This document shows positions 28,001-36,702 of a stretch of 64,000 nucleotides of DNA, piece after piece. Each line of letters begins with the position of its first letter. The stretch's first letter is position 1. A program made the position numbers and the translations under genes. Origin of the DNA: Arsukibacterium sp. UBA3155 (GTDB lineage Bacteria; Pseudomonadota; Gammaproteobacteria; Enterobacterales; Alteromonadaceae); assembly GCA_002364615.1 (NCBI GenBank), contig DEYP01000013.1, positions 1-64,000 on the forward strand, in the 5' to 3' direction. Under the pieces are notes generated by a model. It was not told the origin of the DNA. It saw only the letters and a list, made by a program, of their open reading frames with translations, and made no database searches.

Positions 28001-28896
28001 CTGATTCGCTAATGGCTATTCAGCATGCAGCACAGCAGCAACTCAGTGCCTTGCAGCAAAGCGCTATCAGCAGTACAGCGTTACAACAGTTGCAACGTCA
28101 ATGCTATGCGACTTCGCCTTATCAGCCTTATAATCAACAGGCTGAATTACATAACAGCTTAGCTACAATGCCGGCACAATTAGGCTGCAGCAAAACTGAG
28201 CTGGCCAGATTGCTGATCTTAAGCTTATTGACAGAATTCTCATTGCAACAACTACCGCTAACTATCAGCAGCGAGATTAGCGATAACTACCCGCGTAGTT
28301 TGCTGCGTATTTTTAAGCTGTGGTGCAGCACTGATGCCGCCAGCCTGCCAGAAACAGATGACAAATTTCTGAAAGATGTTGGCTTATTAACCGGCGCCCT
28401 GCTGCCCTGCACAGAGCGGGTTGTGGAACCGTTTTCTGCTATTCAACGCTCATTGCTTTACGGAAATGGAATTACGCAGGCGGCGAGCTTTATCCGGGCG
28501 TTAATCGCAGCCCAAGGCAATAAGCCAGTATGCCGGCTGCATATTCATTTGTCAGAAATAAACCAGTTAACCGCCGCCGGCTGGCGCCAGACCTGCCAGC
28601 AAGTTGCTCAGTTGCTACTGCTTAATCGACAACTAAAAGGTATGGTGGGTGCTTGTTGGTTTTATGATCCGGCAATTGCAACTGTCAGCCCCAAACTGGC
28701 TTTTATCAATGAGCTGCTTAGCGAGATGCAAGCCAGCTGGTTTTATTCTCATGGTGAAGGTATAAACAGCGGTGCCTTTAGTCGCTCGGCCAGCCGTAAA
28801 CAGGCGTTTGAAAATGGCCAGTATCAGCCAAAAAACTATGTTATTTTTATCCCCAGAAACCGGCTACTTGCCTGGTATAAAAGGCAACCTAACTGA
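27997..28896 (+). CDS. Hypothetical protein of the EPS locus
   Basis: 299 aa, not recognised. It is Gln- and Leu-rich, has no signal peptide or membrane helix, and appears largely alpha-helical in the first half. The second half contains LHIHLSEINQLTAAGWRQ and GACWFYDPAIATVSPKLAF, which look like an ordered alpha/beta core, and a basic tail (RNRLLAWYKRQ). It overlaps wzx by 4 nt and the deacetylase by 1 nt, so it is co-translated with polysaccharide genes and is probably cytoplasmic. Confidence 0.8.
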   Translation: MTDSLMAIQHAAQQQLSALQQSAISSTALQQLQRQCYATSPYQPYNQQAELHNSLATMPAQLGCSKTELARLLILSLLTEFSLQQLPLTISSEISDNYPRSLLRIFKLWCSTDAASLPETDDKFLKDVGLLTGALLPCTERVVEPFSAIQRSLLYGNGITQAASFIRALIAAQGNKPVCRLHIHLSEINQLTAAGWRQTCQQVAQLLLLNRQLKGMVGACWFYDPAIATVSPKLAFINELLSEMQASWFYSHGEGINSGAFSRSASRKQAFENGQYQPKNYVIFIPRNRLLAWYKRQPN

Positions 28897-29903
28897 TGAA
28901 GCTGTTTATTCTTACATTCTGTAAATGGCTTGGTTTCTTTTATCTTGCCAGTAAAATCACCGCTCGCCGGCCTCGCATTCTCTGCTACCACGGCATTGCG
29001 GTAGATGATGAATACCAGTTTTCGCCTGGCGTATTTATGCGCAGCAGCACCTTCGCCAGGCGCATGGCACTACTGGCTAAATGGGGCTACAAGCCAGTAT
29101 CGCTGGATGAGTTATTTCAGCAACATCAGGCCGGCCAGTATAAAAAAAACACCCTTGTAATTACCATTGACGACGGCTGGGCGGCTATTGAGCAAGGAAT
29201 GCTACCAGCCCTTAAAAAGTACGGCTTTAACGCCACGTTATATCTTTCCAGCTATTTTGTTATTAATCAGCGGCCGGTATTTAAATTGTCTTGTTATTAT
29301 TTGTTCTGGAAGTATAAAAGGCCTTTTGCGCTGACAGATAGTAGCTGTTTAACACCTCATACCTCGCTCAAGCAGTTAAATATTAATGACTTACTGCCTC
29401 TGGCGGCAGAGCTAGGCTCAGCCTACGAGCAGCCCATTTTAACAGAGCTGGCCGCTTATTTTGGGGAAGACCTTGCCAGCTGGCAACATAGCGGTAAATT
29501 AATGTTTCTTACCCCGGAAAAAGTTACCGCCATGGCGGCGCGGGGTCTGGCTATTGAGCTACATACCCACCGCCATAAATTTTCTGAACTAACCTCTGAT
29601 GATGCGGTGGCTGAAATTATAGAAAACCGACAACACATCAACCAACTTACCGGTAAAAACCCGCAGCATTTTTGCTATCCCCGGGGTGAATATCAGCAAC
29701 AGCAGCTTAGCCTGCTGAGCAATATACAAATTAAAACCGCCACTACCACTGAAAATGAATTGGTTAGCAAGCACAACCATTTACTGTGCCTGCCAAGATT
29801 GGTCGATAGTGATAAGGTAAGCGATCTGGAATTTGAAGCTGAACTGACAGGAATAATGACATTATTACGTTCAGCGACTTCCCTGTTGAAACGAGGCGGA
29901 TAA
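28896..29903 (+). CDS. Polysaccharide deacetylase 2 (CE4)
   Basis: A 335-aa NodB-fold protein. Metal/catalytic motifs: VITIDDGWA, LHTHRHKFSEL (His-x3-His) and CYPRGEY. The first 25 residues (LFILTFCKWLGFFYLASKI) look like a membrane anchor or amphipathic helix. It is different in sequence from the XrtA deacetylase at 7992. It overlaps its neighbours by 1 nt on both sides. Confidence 0.9.
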   Translation: MKLFILTFCKWLGFFYLASKITARRPRILCYHGIAVDDEYQFSPGVFMRSSTFARRMALLAKWGYKPVSLDELFQQHQAGQYKKNTLVITIDDGWAAIEQGMLPALKKYGFNATLYLSSYFVINQRPVFKLSCYYLFWKYKRPFALTDSSCLTPHTSLKQLNINDLLPLAAELGSAYEQPILTELAAYFGEDLASWQHSGKLMFLTPEKVTAMAARGLAIELHTHRHKFSELTSDDAVAEIIENRQHINQLTGKNPQHFCYPRGEYQQQQLSLLSNIQIKTATTTENELVSKHNHLLCLPRLVDSDKVSDLEFEAELTGIMTLLRSATSLLKRGG

Positions 29904-31006
29904 TGATAGCGGGCTATCTCAGCAGATTAAAAGACACCCTGGCTATGCTAAAAAAAGAAGCGCAACTGGCCGACTTGTCATTTCCAGAAATGCTATGGCA
30001 AACCAGCAAGTTTTGCCTGAAAACCAGGCTGGGCCCCCGCTATTTTGTCGTAGCCGGTATGGCCAGAAAAAACTTTAAAGAAGCCGATAAGTGGCAGCAT
30101 ATTTCCGCCCGCGAGTATTACCACGCCTTAGATAAACTTAATCCACCGCTTTACCGCAAACTTACTCAAAGTAAATTGTCGGAAAAGGCGTTATACCAGT
30201 TGTTGCATATACCCACGGCGCAAATGCTTGGTTATTTCCACCCCATTAACGGTGTTACTGAAAGCGGCGCGACGTTGACAACAGCTGGAGCGCTGGAACA
30301 GCTACTAAAGCAGCATGCCGGTAGCATGGTGATGCTAAAACCGCTGGAGGGTTTCGGTGGCGTAGGTGTGCTTGCAATCGCAATTACGTATTCTGGTGAT
30401 GAACTGCAGCTGCAATCGGTAGGTGAGCAAAAGTCTTACAATGCAGAGCAACTTGTTAACTTCTATCGTAGAAAAAACCAACACCCGGAATTTATGCTGG
30501 AAGCTTATATTCGGCAGTCTGCCCAGTTCGCCAGTTTTAACCCGTCCAGTTTAAATACGTTAAGATTATGGGTGCTGGAAACCGCACCCGACCAAGCTGA
30601 AGTTATTGGCGGTTACCTGCGAATTGGCCGGGCCGGCAAGGTTATCGACAATGCTTCTGCCGGTGGCATTATGTGCCCGGTTGCACTGGCAACAGGCGAA
30701 CTACAGCCCGGACTAATTAAAAAAACCCCGCATCGTGATGATATTTGTCAGCATCCCGACCATGCCGCCCCCCTGGCCGGGGTTATATTGGAGCAGTGGC
30801 CACAGATTAAACAGTTTGCCGAAAAGGTGCTGATAGCGTTACCCCACACCCGCTTTGCCGGACTGGATATTACTATGACCGGCCACCAGGCCCCATTATT
30901 AATTGAATCCAATGTAGCACCTGATAAAGACGGTGCCGCTCACGGTAATATTCCCTCTATTAAACTTAAACGAGTCGCAAGGAAGCATAATGTTAAGCAG
31001 TATTAG
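29903..31006 (+). CDS. Sugar-transfer-associated ATP-grasp protein 1
   Basis: A 367-aa ATP-grasp enzyme of the type found in capsule loci (ATPgrasp_ST-like). ATP-grasp landmarks: VMLKPLEGFGGVGVLAI (P-loop-like glycine loop), FMLEAYIRQ, FNPSSLNTLRLWV and GLDITMTGHQAPLLIESN (metal-binding end). ATP-grasp enzymes join a carboxylate to an amine through an acyl phosphate, so it may attach an amino acid to the glycan. It overlaps the next paralogue by 17 nt. Confidence 0.85.
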   Translation: MIAGYLSRLKDTLAMLKKEAQLADLSFPEMLWQTSKFCLKTRLGPRYFVVAGMARKNFKEADKWQHISAREYYHALDKLNPPLYRKLTQSKLSEKALYQLLHIPTAQMLGYFHPINGVTESGATLTTAGALEQLLKQHAGSMVMLKPLEGFGGVGVLAIAITYSGDELQLQSVGEQKSYNAEQLVNFYRRKNQHPEFMLEAYIRQSAQFASFNPSSLNTLRLWVLETAPDQAEVIGGYLRIGRAGKVIDNASAGGIMCPVALATGELQPGLIKKTPHRDDICQHPDHAAPLAGVILEQWPQIKQFAEKVLIALPHTRFAGLDITMTGHQAPLLIESNVAPDKDGAAHGNIPSIKLKRVARKHNVKQY

Positions 31007-32063
31007 CAACGCTATAAAATTATCATGGAAAAACCAGAAAGATCCCGATGCTTTACCTTTTTTCCGGCAGCTAAAAGAAATGTTTTTATTACAAATAAAA
31101 ATTGGTTTTGGACCGGGTAACTATCATCGCTATAAACTTTGGCAGAAAGATATGCCCTGGCAACAAAAGCTGGGATACTGGCATGATCAGAAATACTATC
31201 GTTTTTTAAATAAGGTTAACCCACTTAGCTATCGAATAATGGCCCGCAATAAAGTACTGGCAAAATCACTTCTTGAGTTTTACGATATTCCTGATGCCGA
31301 ATATCTTTGCTTTTTATCAAAAAATAATGGTTTTCTGGCTGATGGTAAACCAATAACCACACTTGCTGTTCTGGGCGACATGTTGAAGCAACGAACAGAC
31401 TTAACAAAAATATGCTTTAAACCGGTTGCGGGTTCAGGTGGCGAAGGTTTTTGTGCCGTTGAAATTGAACGTAATAACGATGAAATCAAGTTACGTGAAC
31501 TCAGTAAAGACAGAAGCCTTAACGTTAGCGATTTCGTGACTCAATTAATGGCTACAAATAATGATAGTGATTATATTATCGAAAAGTACCTGGAACAGCA
31601 TCCCGCTTTAGCTGCATTTAACCCCAGTAGCTTAAATACGTTGCGGGTATGGGTAGGTCAACGCGAAAATGAAAAAGCAAAAGTTATTGCAATTTATTTA
31701 CGGATAGGTCGCCAAGGGAGTATGGTAGACAATCTACTGTCAGGCGGTTTTGGTATCGCGATTGACCCTGAAGACTTTAAAACCACCTTGGCTATGTCAT
31801 TAGATAGCAGCAAACCAACCGTTAAAACCCACCCTGACACAGGTTATAATATGTTCGAACAACAGCTGCCATTTCGGGAAGAAGTAATTGCTTTGTCTGA
31901 AAAGGTAATCAGCATTTTACCTCACACTACTTTTGTTGGTTTGGATATCGCGTTGACGCCAGAAGGCCCTGTGATTGTTGAATTTAACTTGGCACCGACT
32001 GCAATAGGCGCCTACGTTATCAATTCAAGTCATCAGCAGTTGTTAGGCTGGCTGGATCAGTAG
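30990..32063 (+). CDS. Sugar-transfer-associated ATP-grasp protein 2
   Basis: About 357 aa. It has the same landmarks: CFKPVAGSGGEGFCAVEI, YIIEKYLEQHPALAAFNPSS, LNTLRVWVG and FVGLDIALTPEGPVIVEFN. The start at 30990 is fixed by AAGGA just upstream and by alignment with the paralogue at 32289. It is much closer to that paralogue than to the gene before it. Confidence 0.85.
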   Translation: MLSSISNAIKLSWKNQKDPDALPFFRQLKEMFLLQIKIGFGPGNYHRYKLWQKDMPWQQKLGYWHDQKYYRFLNKVNPLSYRIMARNKVLAKSLLEFYDIPDAEYLCFLSKNNGFLADGKPITTLAVLGDMLKQRTDLTKICFKPVAGSGGEGFCAVEIERNNDEIKLRELSKDRSLNVSDFVTQLMATNNDSDYIIEKYLEQHPALAAFNPSSLNTLRVWVGQRENEKAKVIAIYLRIGRQGSMVDNLLSGGFGIAIDPEDFKTTLAMSLDSSKPTVKTHPDTGYNMFEQQLPFREEVIALSEKVISILPHTTFVGLDIALTPEGPVIVEFNLAPTAIGAYVINSSHQQLLGWLDQ

Positions 32064-32288
32064 CACCATTCATAAAGAAAGTACTAGGTCGACAAAAAAA
32101 CATGTTCAACAATTTGTATACTTAAGTTAAATATCTATACTTAGTTGATTAAATAGCAGCAGATGCAAATCACCGGCTGCTGTTTGTCTTCACTGAAGTA
32201 TTTTATTAACTAAGTGGAATAGATAGCGTATGGCATCATTAGCAGTTACTTTAGCTTTTTTGTCGTTAACGCGTGTTGTTGAATTATC

Positions 32289-33359
32289 ATGTTAACTTCA
32301 ATTATTTACGCGACAAAAATGTCACTTGCACGCGCCAGAGACATTAATGCGCTGCCATTTCTACAGCAAATTAAAGAGATGTTACTGCTGCAATTGCTAA
32401 CCGGTTTTGGTCCGGGCAATTATCATAAATATTTATTGTGGCAAAAGAATATGTCGTGGCAGCAGAAGATGGGATACTGGCATGATCAGCAGTATTATCG
32501 TTTTTTAAATAAGATAAATCCGCTCAGTTATCGTGTAATAGCTCGCAATAAGGTGATGTCGAAAGCATTGCTCAAATTTTATAACATCCCAGATGCTGAA
32601 TTCCTTGGGTACTTGTCAGCTACAGGAGGGTGTAATGCAGATTGCGCTTCTCTACGCTCAGCGGAGGATCTTACTGCTTTGCTGATGAAGCGTACTGATT
32701 TAGACAAAATCTGTTTTAAACCGGTTGATGGGTCAGGCGGTGAAGGTTTCTGTGCAGTAGAAATTGATCGCAGCAACGGATTAATGTTTAAGGAGCTGGG
32801 TAAGCAAACGACAGTATCTATTGCTAATTTTCTTAGCCGGACGCTGATGATAGATCGAGGGTGTGATTACATTATTGAGAAATATTTACAACAACACCCC
32901 GCTCTGGCAGATTTTAATCCAAGCAGTCTCAACACGTTGAGGATTTGGGTAGGTAAAACTACTGACGGCAAACCAAAGATAATTGCTGTTTATTTACGCG
33001 TAGGCCGCAGTGGAAAACTAATCGACAACAAAATGGCCGGTGGTTTTGGTGTGTCAATTGACATTAACAGTTTTAAAACAGTAATGCTGTTACCACCAGA
33101 TAATAACGAACACTGTTATGAACACCATCCTGACAGTGGTGAGAACTTAATTGATCGCCAACTGCCATTTCGACAAGAAGTTATTACGCTGGCTGAAAAG
33201 GTAATTAGCATTTTACCCAATACCCGTTTTGTTGGCCTGGACATTGCGCTGACACCACAGGAGCCGGTAATTATTGAATTTAATCTTGCACCGACAGCGA
33301 CTGGCGTAACCAAAATGAATGCAAGCCATCAGCAACTGTTAGGATGGCTCGAAAAGTAA
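32289..33359 (+). CDS. Sugar-transfer-associated ATP-grasp protein 3 (tandem paralogue)
   Basis: 356 aa. It aligns along its whole length with the gene at 30990 (shared GFGPGNYH, LGYWHDQ/MGYWHDQ, YYRFLNK, NPLSYR, CFKPV...GSGGEGFCAVEI and GLDIALTP), so it arose by tandem duplication followed by divergence. It is separated from its partner by a 225-nt AT-rich gap that carries a small AGCAGC/GCTGCT hairpin (around 32155-32182) but no gene. The following 144 nt to the convergent gene at 34568 are AT-rich and without a gene. Confidence 0.85.
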   Translation: MLTSIIYATKMSLARARDINALPFLQQIKEMLLLQLLTGFGPGNYHKYLLWQKNMSWQQKMGYWHDQQYYRFLNKINPLSYRVIARNKVMSKALLKFYNIPDAEFLGYLSATGGCNADCASLRSAEDLTALLMKRTDLDKICFKPVDGSGGEGFCAVEIDRSNGLMFKELGKQTTVSIANFLSRTLMIDRGCDYIIEKYLQQHPALADFNPSSLNTLRIWVGKTTDGKPKIIAVYLRVGRSGKLIDNKMAGGFGVSIDINSFKTVMLLPPDNNEHCYEHHPDSGENLIDRQLPFRQEVITLAEKVISILPNTRFVGLDIALTPQEPVIIEFNLAPTATGVTKMNASHQQLLGWLEK

Positions 33360-33503
33360 TAGACATTATTGAAGCACTTGAATATAAGTAATTTCAACAA
33401 TTAAAATAATATGGAAAATATAATTGGTTTATGAATTAAAGTATTAGCCATAATCTGCTAATTTAATTTTAAATACTTTATTAGCTAACTACCCAAGATA
33501 TTT

Positions 33504-34568
33504 TTATTGATCTATTAAAGACTTAAGCTCATTAAGTAATTCAGATTTGATACCGCGGCTATAAGCGACCTGCACTATATCAGCACCATAATTCGTATTA
33601 CCTTCGATAATAATAGGCCCGTTTTCAGTTATCGCAACATCCCAGCCTATCGAGGGTAGGTTCTCAAAACTTAAATGAGCGCGAGTGATTAATTCTTTCG
33701 TTTCGCTCCAAAAAGGTAGCATAAAGCCTTCAATTTTGTTGGCGGTGTGGGGGCAGTTGGCAAAGGATATTATTGATGGCCACAAAGGGTTCAAAGATCC
33801 TTTACCAGCCATAAGGTCTCCCTTATCAAGGTTAATAGCAGCGACCTTGTTGCCCAATCTACCTGTTTTAAAATTGTCGATAATATTGCCAATAGCTACT
33901 AATTTAATAAGACCATAAGCTAATTTTACGTCTTTGCCCCGTCTATGTGAGACTATTCGTAAAGTACTAAGTCCATCATTTGATGAGATTGTAAGAATAT
34001 CAGGGTGTGAACTTAATTTCGGCTGAATAAGCCATCCATCTTTATTCGGCCTATTGTTTTGGCAGTATTGGTAAAGATCTGCAAGAGTACCAGTTTTTTT
34101 TAAAAAGCTCCAAGCACCAGAGCTTCTTTGAGCGCTAAAAGAACCTTCACCTCGTGACCCAGACGCTGGTTTAATAAACAGCGATGAACAATTAATTGGC
34201 ACTGCTTTAATAAATTCAGCTTCAGATAATTCTAAAAGCTCATCATTACGATTAAATATATCAACAGTTTTTAAATTGCTTTTTTTACAATGCTTCCAGA
34301 AAAGCGCTTTATCACCGATAACATTTCTATGGAATTCTTTATTTACACTACCCAAGATTACTATTAATGGAGCATCTACGAGATACTCGGGCCATTCTTT
34401 AACTTTTACCTTACTTAATTCATACACGGAATGGTATGCGGGGCCGATGTTATAACGCAGCTTTGCATAAAAAACAGAAAAAAAAGCACGCAATCTACTG
34501 GTTTTGGCTTGTAAAGCTGCTGCATTAATTGCATATAAGTATGCATAAAACTTATTTGGATAGTCCAT
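33504..34568 (-). CDS. ATP-grasp protein 4 (inverted)
   Basis: A 354-aa ATP-grasp relative in the opposite orientation. Landmarks: SLFIKPASGSRGEGSFSAQ (glycine loop), GWLIQPKLSSHPDI, GLSTLRIVSHR and IGWDVAITENGPIIIEGN (metal end). The N-terminal half differs from paralogues 1-3 apart from GPAYHSVYELSK, which parallels GPGNYHKYLLWQK. AT-rich codon use and reversed orientation suggest separate acquisition. Monocistronic; nothing definite is seen in the 212-nt gap to the next gene. Confidence 0.8.
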   Translation of the reverse strand: MDYPNKFYAYLYAINAAALQAKTSRLRAFFSVFYAKLRYNIGPAYHSVYELSKVKVKEWPEYLVDAPLIVILGSVNKEFHRNVIGDKALFWKHCKKSNLKTVDIFNRNDELLELSEAEFIKAVPINCSSLFIKPASGSRGEGSFSAQRSSGAWSFLKKTGTLADLYQYCQNNRPNKDGWLIQPKLSSHPDILTISSNDGLSTLRIVSHRRGKDVKLAYGLIKLVAIGNIIDNFKTGRLGNKVAAINLDKGDLMAGKGSLNPLWPSIISFANCPHTANKIEGFMLPFWSETKELITRAHLSFENLPSIGWDVAITENGPIIIEGNTNYGADIVQVAYSRGIKSELLNELKSLIDQ

Positions 34569-34780
34569 TTCCTGCCAATTCCTTTTAGCTCATTTACTAG
34601 ATAGGTAAAGAGTTTACTTTTAATCGGGACTTAAGTGTTGCTCTTTAAGTGACTTGTGGTCAAGTTTTTTAACCACTTTTGGAGTAATCAGGCCTAAACT
34701 CTCGAATTAAGTAAAGTGATCTGAAATATACATAATTTTATCCATTCTCTGTTTTGAGGCTTTCACTCATCCTGTTAATA

Positions 34781-35488
34781 TTACCAACTAAGTCCTTTTG
34801 CAGCTAAGCGCTGGCGAAGAGTTGGTACTGGATAATTTAGTGCATAAGCTCGTTTAGCATATTCCAAAGCTGCCTTTGAGTCATTAGCTTCCATCAAATA
34901 CCAACCTAAAAAGTAATTGAGCTCTGCTGATTCATTTTTTAGAAGCTCAGGGGCGTTTTGCAAAGTGGTAATAGCTTGGTCAAGTTTATTTTCTTTTTTC
35001 AGATAGTAAGCAAGCGCTGTGTAGGCAAGCGAGTGCGATGGATGTGTTGTAATCAGCTGCTGAAGGGTGATAAATGCATCTATTTTATTATTATTCAAGT
35101 ATTGGGCTCTGGCATAGTCGACATATATTTCCGGGTACCATTGGTTTTCTTGCGGAATACGGACAACCGTAAACTTAATTTCCCTTACTGCTCTGGTTAG
35201 GTTTTCTTCTCGTTCCTTGCCAGTAGCACTATATGCTCTTTGTAACAGTATTAACCCGGCACAATAATGCCATGCACCACCCGCCGCTTCAGCAAATTCT
35301 CTTACTTCCTTATTCCTTTCAGCAGTCATGTTAGGATAAAAACCAGAGCGACGGCCAGCACCGCTAGCTGCAAAAGCCATTTTACATCGCTCATCCCAGA
35401 TGCTGAACTCGCGTTCGGTTAGGGTAAAATTAAAAGCCTTGATTTGGAAAGACGTTAAAACTAATAACACTCCAATTAAAATTCGCAT
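34781..35488 (-). CDS. Secreted TPR-repeat protein
   Basis: About 235 aa with a signal peptide (RILIGVLLVLTSFQIKA). It has a conserved-looking segment (CKMAFAASGAGRRSGFYP, then GGAWHYCAGLILLQRA) followed by about four TPR-like helical pairs (from ~120). It is probably periplasmic and a protein-protein adaptor. ATG 35488 is chosen because AAGGAAG lies 6 nt upstream; a GTG at 35494 is in frame. Its function in the locus is not known. Confidence 0.75.
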   Translation of the reverse strand: MRILIGVLLVLTSFQIKAFNFTLTEREFSIWDERCKMAFAASGAGRRSGFYPNMTAERNKEVREFAEAAGGAWHYCAGLILLQRAYSATGKEREENLTRAVREIKFTVVRIPQENQWYPEIYVDYARAQYLNNNKIDAFITLQQLITTHPSHSLAYTALAYYLKKENKLDQAITTLQNAPELLKNESAELNYFLGWYLMEANDSKAALEYAKRAYALNYPVPTLRQRLAAKGLSW

Positions 35489-35643
35489 AAACACTTCCTT
35501 GTTAACTCAAATATACGATTAGTATAACCAGTCAATCAAGCGTCGACCAGTCTTGCTAAATAGCAGTTAACAGTAAACACTTTAGTTTTACCAGTGAGAT
35601 CTATAGAATAGTGCTTGGGATTTAAGAAAACAGGGAATGTATA

Positions 35644-36639
35644 GTGGCACTTCGCAATTTGTTAGTAGCGGGCGGTTGCCTTCGTGAAAATGGTTTTGAG
35701 CTGGGTGAAGGTAAGTATTACGGTAAAGCCGGGTTATTAAAACTGGATTTAACCAACGGTCAGTTCAGCACCTTGCTTAGCAAGGCTGATGGCGGCAAAA
35801 ACTATCCCGAGCAACACCCCAATCAACAGTATACCGTTGCCTGTTTAGACGGAGATACACTGTGGCTGCCTACCGATACCGAAATTTATCAGTATCAACT
35901 GCCAGATTTAAAGCAGTTAAAGTGCTTTTCTCATCCTTGTTTTCACAATATTCACTCAGTGCACCTTTTTAATAACGAGCTGGTGGTGACCTCAACCGGT
36001 ATTGATAATATCGTAGTGTTATGCCCTGAAACCGGTGAAATTAAACGAATTGTAAACACTGAAGGAAAAACACCATGGCACCGGTTTGATCCTAAAACTG
36101 ACTATCGACTAATTCACTCAACCCGACCGCATGACAGTCACCCGAACTATGTTTTTAAACTGGATAATAAACTTTGGGTTACCCGTTGTACCCATGATGA
36201 TGCTGTGTGTCTTGATGATGTTACTGATAGAATTGACGTTGCGCATCAGGATGAAATGAGTGTGCATGATGGTATCTGGTGGCAGGATAAACTGGTGTTT
36301 ACCCGGGTTGACGGCTACCTGGTTATCGTTGACCCTAATACCCGTCAGGTTATTGATAAACATGACCCGTTTGCTAACGAACGTAACCGACCATTGGGCT
36401 GGTGTCGCGGTTTATTGGTCGACGGCGATATTTTTTATATTGGTTATTCAAAGCTTAGAAAAACCAAGCTAATGTCAAAATTAAAATTTATTAGCCAGGG
36501 TAATTTTAAGTATATGGATGGCAACGAAGCATTAGTGGTTGCCTATGATATCGGTCAGAAGAAAGTTATTAACACCTATGCCATACCGGCGGGCATGTTA
36601 GATGCCATTTACGGCATTTTGCCATATAACTTTGCTTAA
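35644..36639 (+). CDS. Hypothetical beta-propeller-like protein
   Basis: 331 aa, no signal peptide. Repeating strand patterns with short blades (DTLWLPTDTEIYQY, NELVVTSTGIDNIVVL, NKLWVTRCTHDDAVCL, DKLVFTRVDGYLVIV) suggest a six- or seven-bladed propeller. His/Asp-rich motifs TRPHDSHPNYVF and MSVHDGIWW could bind a metal. The GTG start has GGGA 7 nt upstream. I do not recognise a specific family; DUF4915-like proteins of polysaccharide loci are one possibility. Confidence 0.75.
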   Translation: MALRNLLVAGGCLRENGFELGEGKYYGKAGLLKLDLTNGQFSTLLSKADGGKNYPEQHPNQQYTVACLDGDTLWLPTDTEIYQYQLPDLKQLKCFSHPCFHNIHSVHLFNNELVVTSTGIDNIVVLCPETGEIKRIVNTEGKTPWHRFDPKTDYRLIHSTRPHDSHPNYVFKLDNKLWVTRCTHDDAVCLDDVTDRIDVAHQDEMSVHDGIWWQDKLVFTRVDGYLVIVDPNTRQVIDKHDPFANERNRPLGWCRGLLVDGDIFYIGYSKLRKTKLMSKLKFISQGNFKYMDGNEALVVAYDIGQKKVINTYAIPAGMLDAIYGILPYNFA

Positions 36640-36702
36640 TCAGCCTGATGCACTAACATCGCCATATATTAATTTCAGCAAAAGGATTGCAGGTCAACAG
36701 CC

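Noticed and set aside
34640-34700. GTGGT...ACCAC hairpin with T-run between two minus-strand genes
   Set aside because: It faces the plus strand where no gene ends, and its loop is itself T-rich, so it may be chance.
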